A stretch of 19,501 bases of DNA from Methylococcaceae bacterium (lineage in GTDB: Bacteria > Pseudomonadota > Gammaproteobacteria > Methylococcales > Methylomonadaceae). The position numbers and the translations under genes are program-made. The DNA lies in NCBI GenBank assembly GCA_030699345.1, contig JAUYMX010000397.1, positions 1 to 19,501 of the forward strand. Direction: 5' to 3'. Shown here one piece after another: positions 1 to 7,846 of the stretch (positions are counted from its first letter, which is position 1; each line of letters begins with the position of its first letter). The notes beneath the pieces were generated by a model. The model saw only the letters and a program-made list of their open reading frames with translations, had not been told where the DNA came from and made no database searches.

Positions 1-702
1 ATTGAGCATTACAGCGGCGAATGTCCATTGTTTGATATTTACAGTGTCGAAGATGAAATCCAAAAGGCCTTGGAGCGCCGGGTGGGATTAAAGTCCGGCG
101 GACACTTGGTGTTTGATCAAACCGAATCCATGACCACCGTGGATGTGAATACCGGCGGTTATGTGGGTGGTCGCAATTTAGAAGAAACTATTTTTAAAAC
201 CAATCTGGAAGCGGCGCAAACCATCGCCAGGCAGTTGCGCCTGAGAAATCTCGGCGGCATCATCATCATCGATTTTATCGATATGAACAGCGAGGACCAT
301 AAAAAACAGGTCTTAAAAGCGTTGGAACGGCATTTGGAAAAAGATCGGGCAAAAACCAAAATTACCGAAGTCTCGGTTTTAGGTTTGGTGGAAATGACCC
401 GCAAAAGAACGCGGGAAAGCCTGCAACATATTTTGTGCGAGCCCTGTAAAACCTGCGGCGGCAGTGGCGTGTTGAAAACTCCTGAATCGATGTGCTTGGA
501 AATTTTCCGTGAAATCATCCGTGAAGTCAGGCAGTACAACGTCAAGAAATTACTGGTACTGGCTTCCAATGAAGTCGTGGAAATGCTGCTGGATGAAGAA
601 GCCGATATGTTGGCAGAACTGGAAGCCTTTTTGGGGGTACGTATCAAATTCAGGGCCGAAGCTGAATATAATCAAGAACAATATGACGTGGTGCTGCTGT
701 GA
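1..702 (+). CDS. rng: Ribonuclease G, C-terminal part (gene cut by window start)
   Basis: The reading frame is open from base 1, so about 233 residues of the C-terminal half are visible; E. coli RNase G is about 489 residues. RNase G is a cytoplasmic, Mg-dependent endoribonuclease that trims the 5' end of 16S rRNA and turns over some mRNAs. Visible hallmarks are the two acidic catalytic segments of the DNase-I-like domain (VDVNTGGYVGG and IIIIDFIDM) and the Zn-link cysteines in LCEPCKTCGGSG. The end, YNQEQYDVVLL, matches the family's usual terminus. There is no long RNase E-type C-terminal scaffold, which favours RNase G over RNase E. yhdP follows after 60 bp, the order also found in E. coli (rng-yhdP-tldD), so the genes are probably co-transcribed. 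The promoter lies outside the window. Confidence 0.96.
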   Translation: MEHYSGECPLFDIYSVEDEIQKALERRVGLKSGGHLVFDQTESMTTVDVNTGGYVGGRNLEETIFKTNLEAAQTIARQLRLRNLGGIIIIDFIDMNSEDHKKQVLKALERHLEKDRAKTKITEVSVLGLVEMTRKRTRESLQHILCEPCKTCGGSGVLKTPESMCLEIFREIIREVRQYNVKKLLVLASNEVVEMLLDEEADMLAELEAFLGVRIKFRAEAEYNQEQYDVVLL

Positions 703-721
703 GGGTGGCGGGTAAATAACC

Positions 722-763
722 ATGATGCGCTGTTTAGACATCCTTTCTTTGCCATTGGTTTAA
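722..763 (+). other. Candidate 13-codon upstream ORF overlapping the yhdP start
   Basis: An ATG at 722 opens a 13-codon frame (MMRCLDILSLPLV) whose TAA stop (761-763) shares its last base with the yhdP ATG, giving TAATG. G-rich bases at 702-711 could act as a distant ribosome site. The yhdP ATG itself has no convincing Shine-Dalgarno sequence, so ribosomes ending here could restart on yhdP. This arrangement is seen directly; its use is inference, and a chance frame of this length is common. Confidence 0.25.
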
Positions 764-3700
764 TGATTCATCACATTACCCGTGCCACTCGGCATCTCAT
801 TTTTTGGTCGTTGCTGCTTCTAGCGGTCGGTTTAACGGCAGTGCGACTGACGTTGTCCGGCATTGAGCACTACAAGATAGATCTGGCTGCACGGTTTACC
901 GAGGTAGTTGGTGCGCCGGTACAAATCGGCCGCTTGGGAGCAAAAATGCGCGGCTTTAGCCCCGAATTGATGCTCAAAGATATTGCCGTTTTATCGCCGC
1001 TTCCCGGTCACCCCCCCCCCATTGAGTTTCGTGAAATCCGCTTCGGACTTAATCTGCTCGATTTGGTGATTAAACAAGAGCTACTGTCATCGGCCTGGGT
1101 GACGGTGGTCGGGGCTAAATTAACAGTTAAACGGCAGGCGGACGGCGAGATTGTTATTGTCGGCCTGAAATCCGGTGAAGGTCAGCCGCAATGGCTGTTG
1201 CAAGGCGGAAAATACGAAGTTTTGCACAGCGCCATTACTTGGCAGGATGATCTTCGGCACGTTAAGCCTTTAGCATTTGAGCGGGTGGATTTGGCCATCT
1301 TTAATGATGGTTCGCGGCACCGATTGAATATGATTGCCGGATTACCCAAAAAACTGGGCGATACCTTAACGATTTCTATAGATCTTGACGGTAATTTATT
1401 TGAGCCCGGCAGTACCTTTGGCACGGTTTATTTTGACGGCAAAAAATTGCAATTACCCGAAATTGCAGCGTTAGAACCGCCATTAGGGGGATCGATCAAG
1501 TCCGGTGTTGGCGATTTTAAAATATGGGCGGATTGGCAGCAGTCAAAACTGGTTAAATTAGCGGGTGATGTCAAACTGCAACAACTAAATATCAGTAGAG
1601 CCAACAATGTTGTGTTCCCCGCCAAACAGCTCAATGCCGGATTTGATTTAAGCCTGGTGAATAACCGTTGGTTATTAAACGTTCAGCATCTTGACCTGAT
1701 TAAGGCAGATGCGGCCGAGGTCGACAAAAAACCAACCTCTCAATTTAGTCTATCGGCTGAATTAACACCGGAGGCAACATTAAAGAATATAGGCTTATAT
1801 ATCGATCGCTTGGACTTACAACCGGTAGCTGATGTGTTGGCGTTTTTTGCGCCATTAACAGAACAGCAAGCCTTGCAGCTTAAGCAAGCGCAGCTGCAAG
1901 GCTTTTTGGATAACGTGTCCTTATTTGCCGATTTACAACAAAAAACGCTTGCTGTTAATGGCGCGTTTAATCATTTCAGTGTCGCTAGTCTCGGCAGTGG
2001 GGCGCCCAATTTAGTCAATATCAATGGACAGATTAAAGGTACTGAACAACAAGGTGTTGTAAAGCTCACCAGCAAAGATGGTTGGATCAGCTTTGCCGAT
2101 TTGTTTCGGGCGCCATTGCCCATCGCTAAGCTTGATGCGGAGGTCAGCTGGCAACAAACCGACCAGGATTGGCTGTTTTCCAGTGACAATCTAGTGCTGA
2201 ATTCAATGAGTTTTGAAAGTACTAATTACTTTCGATTAAAGCTGCCGAAAAATGACGCGCCGGTTTTTCTTGATCTGCAAAACAGTTTTGTTGCGGGTGA
2301 TGTCACGCAAGTACCCAATTTCTTGCCAGCATTGGTGATGGGTGCAGATACGCTTAACTGGTTGGACCAGGCCTTCATCAGTGGCCGTATTGCCAAGGGC
2401 GGCACGCTGTTTGTCGGCAATTTAAAAGATTTTCCTTTTAACAAGGGCGAAGGCGTTTTTGAGGTGCTGTTTACCGGCGAAAATTTTGAGTTGGCTTACG
2501 ACCCCGAGTGGCCGCATCTCACCAACCTAAATGCCGATGTATTGTTTGAGCGCGATAGCTTAAAAGTGAATATCCAGCAAGCGCAGACAGAACAGCTGAC
2601 CATTAAACCGACGGAAGTGACTATTCCGTCCATGGACACCAGCAAACACTTATTGGTTAAAGGCGAGCTTGAAGGCGAAATTGCCCAAGTGCTCAGTTTT
2701 ATGCAAAAAACGCCGCTGAACTCACCGGTTGATGCCTTGCTCGACACTATTACCCCGCAAGGTAACACGCAAGTGACATTGGATCTTGCGATCCCTTTAA
2801 TAGAACAAGCGAAAACCCGGGTTGATGGTCGCGCCAAACTCAAAAATGCCGAGTTAAACATTAAGGCATTAGATCTTCGCGTTAGTAAAATTACCGGTGA
2901 TTTAAAATTTAATGACGTGGGTGTTTATAGCGACACCATCCGAGCATTGGCGTTGGGGCAGCCGATACAAATCAACATTAAGAGTACGGCCAGTCAGACG
3001 GCGGTTAACGTTAACGGCCGCGCCGGTGTGACTGAGTTGCAAACACAATTCAATATTCCGTTGAGTCAGGTGGCCCAAGGTACTGCCGATTACCAGCTAA
3101 CGCTGGCATTGCCTTATGGCGATAGCCCGCCAGAATTGCTGGTGGAATCAACACTTGCCGGTGTTGAATTGCAGTTGCCGGGCGGGCTTGCCAAAACGCT
3201 ACAACAACGCAGACCGTTGTCGCTATCGATAGGATTGGAGGATAAATCCAGGTTGCCGCTGTTATTAAAATATGACAACCAACTTAAAGCATCCCTGTTG
3301 CTGGATACCAAGCAACAAAATCTATATTCAGCCCATGTGCTGGTGGGTGATGGTGACAGTGTTCAAGATCCACAGCCGGGAGTCACTCTGGAAATCAAGC
3401 GTGATCACTTACCGCTACAAGATTGGGTGAACGGACTTGCCTTTCTACAACCCGGCAAGGGGGCGCAAAATAAGGGTAATAACGCTATTAGGATTAAGGC
3501 TATCAAGATTTACAGCACCAATGCATTATGGAAATCAGCTGAATTAGGCGTGTTTGATTTAACCTTTAAACATCAGGGGCAAGACTGGGTAGGCAGCATT
3601 GATAGTGCCGTCGCTAAAGGTAAGGTGTTTATTCCAAATGACCTTGCCAATGCGGTTATTAAGCTTGATATGACTAGCCTGGACTTAAATGCGCTGAAAC

Positions 3701-4632
3701 AGCTGAAATCTATAGGTGCTACTCCAGGTCAAGATTTATCGCCTGAAGCGATGCCGTTGTTTACCTTAACGAGCCAAAAAACGTTGTGGCAAGCGACTGA
3801 TTTTGGGCAATTGATTGTGGAAACTGAGCGCCTCTCAGACGGTATAAGATTTAGGCATATAGAATTGTCTAACGGGGCGCAAAAACTACAATTGACGGGC
3901 GACTGGAAAGCACGCGGGTTGCGCTCTGCGACTCACTTAGAGGGACGTCTGGACATGCCGCAAGCTAGCCGGACGCTCGCACAGCTGGAGATCACCAAGG
4001 ATTTTGCCGAAACAAGCGGCTTGGTTGACTTCAAGCTGGATTGGTCGTCAGCACCTTATCAATTCGCATTGGCCGATTTACGCGGCCGGGTTGATGTTGA
4101 TTTAAAGAACGGCCGAATTTTGAGTATCGAGCCCGGCTTTGGCAGGGTCTTGGGGGTGTTGGCGGTGGCGCAGTGGCTCAAGCGCATTCAGCTGGATTTT
4201 AGTGATGTCTATGGTGAAGGCATGACGTTTAACAGCATCACCGGCCATTTTGATTTAGTTAACGGCAAGGCGATCACTAAAGATTTAATCGTCGATGCCG
4301 TACCGGCTAAAATCTCCATTACTGGGGAGACCGATTTGGTTAATCGTACCGGTGAGCATATTATCAATGTCACCCCCAAAAGTGCCGATGCCGTACCTAT
4401 AGCTGGTACAATTATGGGCAAAATTATGGCATTAGTTGGGCAAACGCTGACGGGAAAAAATCAGGAAGGCTTTTTCTTTGGCTCTCAGTATTTAGTAAAA
4501 GGTGCGTGGAGTAATGCGCAAATCATACCGTTGCATGACAACGATGGTTTATTGCAAAAAACTTGGAATGGTTTAACGGACTTTTCCTGGCTAAAACAAC
4601 AAAATAATCAACAAGAGAAACAACATGACTAA
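763..4632 (+). CDS. yhdP: YhdP family AsmA-like envelope protein (DUF3971)
   Basis: A 1289-residue protein of the YhdP/TIGR02099 family. One hydrophobic segment near the N-terminus (about residues 12-32) anchors it in the inner membrane. The rest is a long, beta-rich, AsmA-like region expected to lie in the periplasm. The C-terminal block with GRVLGVLAVAQWL, DVYGEGMTFNSITGHFDL and the run ending in GSQYLVKGAW is the conserved family core. In E. coli, YhdP acts with TamB and YdbH in moving phospholipids to the outer membrane; the same role here is inferred by homology. Length is normal (E. coli about 1266). ATG 763 is the only ATG in this frame after the rng stop, and it directly precedes the membrane anchor. 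It lacks a good Shine-Dalgarno site. The last 8 bases overlap the next gene. Bases 1011-1020 are a run of ten C, coding for the prolines in GHPPPIE; slippage there would truncate the protein early. Confidence 0.93.
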   Translation: MIHHITRATRHLIFWSLLLLAVGLTAVRLTLSGIEHYKIDLAARFTEVVGAPVQIGRLGAKMRGFSPELMLKDIAVLSPLPGHPPPIEFREIRFGLNLLDLVIKQELLSSAWVTVVGAKLTVKRQADGEIVIVGLKSGEGQPQWLLQGGKYEVLHSAITWQDDLRHVKPLAFERVDLAIFNDGSRHRLNMIAGLPKKLGDTLTISIDLDGNLFEPGSTFGTVYFDGKKLQLPEIAALEPPLGGSIKSGVGDFKIWADWQQSKLVKLAGDVKLQQLNISRANNVVFPAKQLNAGFDLSLVNNRWLLNVQHLDLIKADAAEVDKKPTSQFSLSAELTPEATLKNIGLYIDRLDLQPVADVLAFFAPLTEQQALQLKQAQLQGFLDNVSLFADLQQKTLAVNGAFNHFSVASLGSGAPNLVNINGQIKGTEQQGVVKLTSKDGWISFADLFRAPLPIAKLDAEVSWQQTDQDWLFSSDNLVLNSMSFESTNYFRLKLPKNDAPVFLDLQNSFVAGDVTQVPNFLPALVMGADTLNWLDQAFISGRIAKGGTLFVGNLKDFPFNKGEGVFEVLFTGENFELAYDPEWPHLTNLNADVLFERDSLKVNIQQAQTEQLTIKPTEVTIPSMDTSKHLLVKGELEGEIAQVLSFMQKTPLNSPVDALLDTITPQGNTQVTLDLAIPLIEQAKTRVDGRAKLKNAELNIKALDLRVSKITGDLKFNDVGVYSDTIRALALGQPIQINIKSTASQTAVNVNGRAGVTELQTQFNIPLSQVAQGTADYQLTLALPYGDSPPELLVESTLAGVELQLPGGLAKTLQQRRPLSLSIGLEDKSRLPLLLKYDNQLKASLLLDTKQQNLYSAHVLVGDGDSVQDPQPGVTLEIKRDHLPLQDWVNGLAFLQPGKGAQNKGNNAIRIKAIKIYSTNALWKSAELGVFDLTFKHQGQDWVGSIDSAVAKGKVFIPNDLANAVIKLDMTSLDLNALKQLKSIGATPGQDLSPEAMPLFTLTSQKTLWQATDFGQLIVETERLSDGIRFRHIELSNGAQKLQLTGDWKARGLRSATHLEGRLDMPQASRTLAQLEITKDFAETSGLVDFKLDWSSAPYQFALADLRGRVDVDLKNGRILSIEPGFGRVLGVLAVAQWLKRIQLDFSDVYGEGMTFNSITGHFDLVNGKAITKDLIVDAVPAKISITGETDLVNRTGEHIINVTPKSADAVPIAGTIMGKIMALVGQTLTGKNQEGFFFGSQYLVKGAWSNAQIIPLHDNDGLLQKTWNGLTDFSWLKQQNNQQEKQHD

Positions 4633-5437
4633 GTGTGCAGCCATACAAATGGCATCAAGCCCAAATGTTAGCGCCAACTTATTGGAGGCAGGTAAATTAA
4701 TTGCCGAAGCGGCTAAAGCCGGCGCCAAACTGGTGGTATTGCCGGAAAATTTTGCCTTCATGGGTGAGCATGAGCTCGATAAAATAAAAATTGGCGAGGT
4801 TATCGGCAACGGCCCCATTCAGGAATTTTTGGCTAACGCCGCTAAAAAATATGGCGTTTGGGTCGTTGGCGGCACTATTCCCATATTTGGCAATGAGCAT
4901 AATAAAGTGCGTGCGGCCTGTTTGGTTTATAACGACAAAGGCCATCGCGTTGCACGATATGACAAGATGCATTTGTTTGATGTCGATGTGCCGGGTACAT
5001 CTGAAGTTTACCGCGAATCAAATTCTATTGAGCAGGGTGACGAGCCGTTGGTTATCGACACACCGTTTGGACGAGTAGGGCTGTCTGTTTGTTATGACCT
5101 GCGTTTCCCGGAGTTTTTCCGTAAATTGAGCCAACAAGGCCTCGATATTTTAGTGATTCCATCCGCGTTTACTGCCGAAACAGGTGCGGCGCATTGGGAA
5201 GTATTGCTAAGAGCGCGGGCGATTGAAAATTTGTGTTACGTGATTGCTTCTAATCAAGGCGGCTTTCACATCAATGGACGGAAAACGTTTGGGCACAGCA
5301 TGATTATCGATCCTTGGGGGGTAGTGTTGGATTGCTACAAGACGGGGAGTGGTTTTGTGGTTGCCGACCTGGATCATGATCGACTGGAAAAAGTGCGCAG
5401 CGCCTTTCCTGTTTTAACTCATCGTCGTTTTTTGTAA
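4625..5437 (+). CDS. Carbon-nitrogen hydrolase, Nit2-like (probable deaminated glutathione amidase)
   Basis: A 270-residue cytoplasmic nitrilase-superfamily enzyme. The catalytic triad is visible: Glu41 in LPENF, Lys114 in YDKMHLFDVD and Cys156 in VCYDLRFPE. The pattern around Lys and Cys fits the Nit1/Nit2 branch, whose known members hydrolyse deaminated glutathione, a side product of transaminases, to 2-oxoglutarate and Cys-Gly. E. coli YbeM has this activity. The substrate here is inferred from that resemblance; an omega-amidase or a related amide substrate is possible. The ATG at 4625 overlaps yhdP by 8 bp and has a weak AGAG ribosome site, so translation is probably coupled. The gene is intact. 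E. coli lacks a nitrilase at this locus. Confidence 0.92.
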   Translation: MTKCAAIQMASSPNVSANLLEAGKLIAEAAKAGAKLVVLPENFAFMGEHELDKIKIGEVIGNGPIQEFLANAAKKYGVWVVGGTIPIFGNEHNKVRAACLVYNDKGHRVARYDKMHLFDVDVPGTSEVYRESNSIEQGDEPLVIDTPFGRVGLSVCYDLRFPEFFRKLSQQGLDILVIPSAFTAETGAAHWEVLLRARAIENLCYVIASNQGGFHINGRKTFGHSMIIDPWGVVLDCYKTGSGFVVADLDHDRLEKVRSAFPVLTHRRFL

Positions 5438-5443
5438 TTAACA

Positions 5444-6025
5444 ATGAAAGCTAAACATTTTTTTTATGCGGCGATTGGTTTGATGCTGGCCGCTTGCAGT
5501 GCAGATAATTCAAAATACCGTGATATTAGAAATTTGGAGCGCCCGCCTACGCTAGCCATTACTAAACAAGCCAGTGAAGATCGACTGATTGATGATGGTG
5601 CGCTCGACAAGAAACCGCGCAAACAAGGACTAGGTGGACTCGTTTCTTTGACAGAAGACTCCCCGCCGAAGTTAAAAATCAAGCAACCTGTGGACCAGGC
5701 GTGGGAGAGTTTACGACTGGCACTGAAGCAAAGCAGTATCGAAGTAACTGACTTTGAACAAGATAAAGGCTTGTATTACGTCGCCTACAAAACCGGTGGT
5801 TTCTTTAGCAAGCTGGCGTCTGGATCATTATCTGTGCGTAGTGAAGCCAATTACACGCTGACCCTGGAAGAAGATGGCGACGAAACAATCGTTACCGCTA
5901 AGGCTATCCAGCACGAAAGTACGGCCTCAAGCCAGGATGGTTATAACGAAACACAGCCCGATGCCAGTGAAGAGCTGCTGCAAAGTGTCTATGACACCCT
6001 CCATGATGATTTGAAACCAGAATAA
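5444..6025 (+). CDS. bamC: BamC-like outer-membrane lipoprotein, single helix-grip domain
   Basis: A 193-residue lipoprotein. A short signal peptide ends in a lipobox (LMLAAC), so Cys18 should be lipidated. After it comes a low-complexity stretch to about residue 75, including a SxYR motif resembling the BamC lasso. One folded domain follows (about 78-190), with PVDQAWESLRLAL and DKGLYYVAY typical of BamC/NlpB. BamC is an accessory of the BamABCDE machine that inserts beta-barrel proteins in the outer membrane. E. coli BamC is about 344 residues with two helix-grip domains; this protein has only the first. The start lies 6 bp after the preceding stop with no clear ribosome site, which suggests coupling to the amidohydrolase gene. 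bamC is usually next to dapA, so the location is unusual. A generic NlpB/DapX-family lipoprotein is the fallback call. Confidence 0.75.
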   Translation: MKAKHFFYAAIGLMLAACSADNSKYRDIRNLERPPTLAITKQASEDRLIDDGALDKKPRKQGLGGLVSLTEDSPPKLKIKQPVDQAWESLRLALKQSSIEVTDFEQDKGLYYVAYKTGGFFSKLASGSLSVRSEANYTLTLEEDGDETIVTAKAIQHESTASSQDGYNETQPDASEELLQSVYDTLHDDLKPE

Positions 6026-6033
6026 ACACATCT

Positions 6034-6062
6034 AGCCGACTGTTACGTAACAGTCGGCTTTC
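6034..6062 (+). terminator. Terminator-like perfect hairpin after bamC
   Basis: Bases 6034-6059 form a perfect palindrome (AGCCGACTGTTAC and its exact complement), starting 9 bp after the bamC stop and followed by a short T-run (CTTTCC). It is well placed to end the rng-yhdP-amidohydrolase-bamC transcript. The T-tract is short, so efficiency is uncertain. As a perfect even palindrome it could also be a protein-binding site. Confidence 0.6.
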
Positions 6063-6073
6063 CAAACTCCGCC

Positions 6074-6101
6074 TTGACAGACACAATAGGCCGATTACAT
6101 T
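6074..6101 (+). promoter_or_regulatory. Candidate sigma-70 promoter for tldD
   Basis: A consensus -35 box TTGACA lies at 6074-6079. After a 16-bp spacer, TACATT (6096-6101) matches four of six bases of the -10 consensus. It sits just after the hairpin that closes the previous operon and 60 bp before the tldD ATG. The leader would hold a small stem (CGGGTG 6112-6117 with CGCCCG 6124-6129). A TATAAA at 6131-6136 is a possible alternative -10, but lacks a good -35. Confidence 0.5.
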
Positions 6102-6160
6102 CTTTGTTCTTCGGGTGTCGTGTCGCCCGTTATAAATTACCTTAATACTAATCACTCGTT

Positions 6161-7603
6161 ATGACCGACTTACTTAATCTCGCCCGACAAGCTGTGCTCA
6201 CGCCATCAGGATTGCAAGATGGCGACATTGAAAAAATTATGAACTGCTTGCTCAGCGCATCTGTTGACGATGCTGATATTTATTTTCAGTCGAGTCATTC
6301 TGAATCGTGGGTGATGGAAGGCGGCATCATCAAAGAAGGCAGTCATAGTATTGAGCAGGGTGCTGGCGTCAGAGCCGTGTCTGGGGAAAAAACCGGCTTT
6401 GCCTACAGTGACCGGATTGAATTGCCGGTGCTGTTGGAAGCGGCAGGTAATGTCAAAGCGATTGTGCGTCACGGACAACAAGCACAAATGGGGATGATCA
6501 AGACGGCCAAGTGGCCGCGCTATTATCCCATCGTTAACCCATTGCCATCATTGGCAACCTTACAAAAAATCGATTTGTTAAAAACGGTCGATAGTGAAAC
6601 CCGTAAGCTTGATCCACGTATCGAAGAAGTGATTGTCAGCCTGTCGGGAACCTACGAAAACATTTTGGTTGCCAATCAGGATGGCTCGTTATCCGCCGAT
6701 GTGCGGCCTTTGGTGCGCATGAATGTGTCGGTGATTGTTGAAGAAAACGGCCGACGTGAGCAGGGCAGTATGGGCGGTGGCGGGCGCAGCGATTACAATT
6801 ATTTTACCGAACAGGAGCGGGCGCTAAATTACGGCAAAGAAGCGGTCAGGCAAGCATTAGTCAATTTAGAAGCGGGTGAAGCCCCGGCAGGCAACATGAC
6901 GGTGGTATTAGGCCCCGGCTGGCCGGGTATTTTATTGCATGAAGCCATCGGCCATGGCCTGGAAGGCGACTTTAACCGCAAAGGCACATCGGCATTTAGC
7001 GGCCGGGTAGGCGAGCGAGTGGCGTCTGATTTATGCACCGTAGTTGACGACGGTACCTTGCCGGGACGGCGCGGATCGCTCAGCATCGACGATGAAGGTA
7101 CGCCCACCGAGCAAACTATTTTGATTGAAAACGGCATCCTCAAAGGCTATATGCAGGATAAACTCAATGCCCGTTTGATGGGGGTTAAGTCCACCGGCAA
7201 TGGTCGCCGTGAATCCTATGCGCATTTGCCTATGCCGCGCATGACTAATACTTACATGCTGCCAGGCCAGCATGATCCTGAAGAGATTATCAAATCGGTT
7301 AAAAAAGGTCTGTACGCGAAAAACTTTGCCGGTGGCCAAGTGGACATTACCTCAGGCAAGTTTGTATTTTCCGCCAGTGAAGCGTACTTGATTGAAGACG
7401 GCAAAATCACGCGCCCGGTGAAAGGCGCAACGTTAATCGGCAACGGCCCGGATGTGTTAACCAAAGTATCCATGGTCGGTAACGATCTGGAGCTGGATAG
7501 CGGTGTCGGCACTTGCGGTAAAGATGGACAAAGTGTGCCGGTCGGCGTCGGTCAGCCTACGTTGAAAATTGACGGATTAACGGTAGGTGGAACTAGCGTT
7601 TAG
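6161..7603 (+). CDS. tldD: TldD, catalytic subunit of the TldD/TldE metalloprotease
   Basis: A 480-residue cytoplasmic zinc protease subunit, nearly the same length as E. coli TldD (481). The family's HExxxH motif is at residues 260-264 (HEAIGH), followed by GLEGDFNRKGTS. The third zinc ligand, a cysteine near the C-terminus, is Cys452 in GTCGKDGQ. All three sit two residues earlier than the E. coli ligands H262, H266 and C454. TldD and TldE (PmbA) form a heterodimer that degrades unfolded peptides; in E. coli it processes microcin B17 and the CcdA antitoxin. The ATG at 6161 gives the usual N-terminus but has no obvious Shine-Dalgarno. Its partner pmbA follows 243 bp downstream. No gene for a peptide substrate is apparent in the window. 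Confidence 0.97.
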   Translation: MTDLLNLARQAVLTPSGLQDGDIEKIMNCLLSASVDDADIYFQSSHSESWVMEGGIIKEGSHSIEQGAGVRAVSGEKTGFAYSDRIELPVLLEAAGNVKAIVRHGQQAQMGMIKTAKWPRYYPIVNPLPSLATLQKIDLLKTVDSETRKLDPRIEEVIVSLSGTYENILVANQDGSLSADVRPLVRMNVSVIVEENGRREQGSMGGGGRSDYNYFTEQERALNYGKEAVRQALVNLEAGEAPAGNMTVVLGPGWPGILLHEAIGHGLEGDFNRKGTSAFSGRVGERVASDLCTVVDDGTLPGRRGSLSIDDEGTPTEQTILIENGILKGYMQDKLNARLMGVKSTGNGRRESYAHLPMPRMTNTYMLPGQHDPEEIIKSVKKGLYAKNFAGGQVDITSGKFVFSASEAYLIEDGKITRPVKGATLIGNGPDVLTKVSMVGNDLELDSGVGTCGKDGQSVPVGVGQPTLKIDGLTVGGTSV

Positions 7604-7650
7604 GACTCCGTCCAAAATAACTTCCCGAAATTGGAATAACACCTAGCAAG

Positions 7651-7741
7651 CCGTTCGTGCTGAGCTTGTCGAAGCACTTACGGGTTGCCGCTCCGATATG
7701 GAATTTTTCCTCTTATCCTTCGACAAGCTCAGGACGAACGG
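7651..7741. repeat. Inverted-repeat element between tldD and pmbA
   Basis: Two 24-bp arms, 7651-7674 and 7718-7741, are inverse copies with one mismatch and enclose 43 bp. The left arm begins CCGTTCGTGCTGAGC; the right arm ends GCTCAGGACGAACGG. I recognise this palindrome from memory as a dispersed intergenic repeat in many proteobacterial genomes. No target-site duplication or coding sequence is visible. In RNA it would form a long stem after tldD. The rest of the 243-bp gap holds a 7-bp inverted repeat, AATCCAT/ATGGATT (7784-7790, 7801-7807), and no clear promoter. Confidence 0.85.
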
Positions 7742-7846
7742 AAAAATTTTCTTGATGGCAAAGAGGGCGGTTATTTCTAACCAAATCCATAGATTGTCGA
7801 ATGGATTAATTAAACCGAGCCCAATATACAAAACACAGAGACTACC

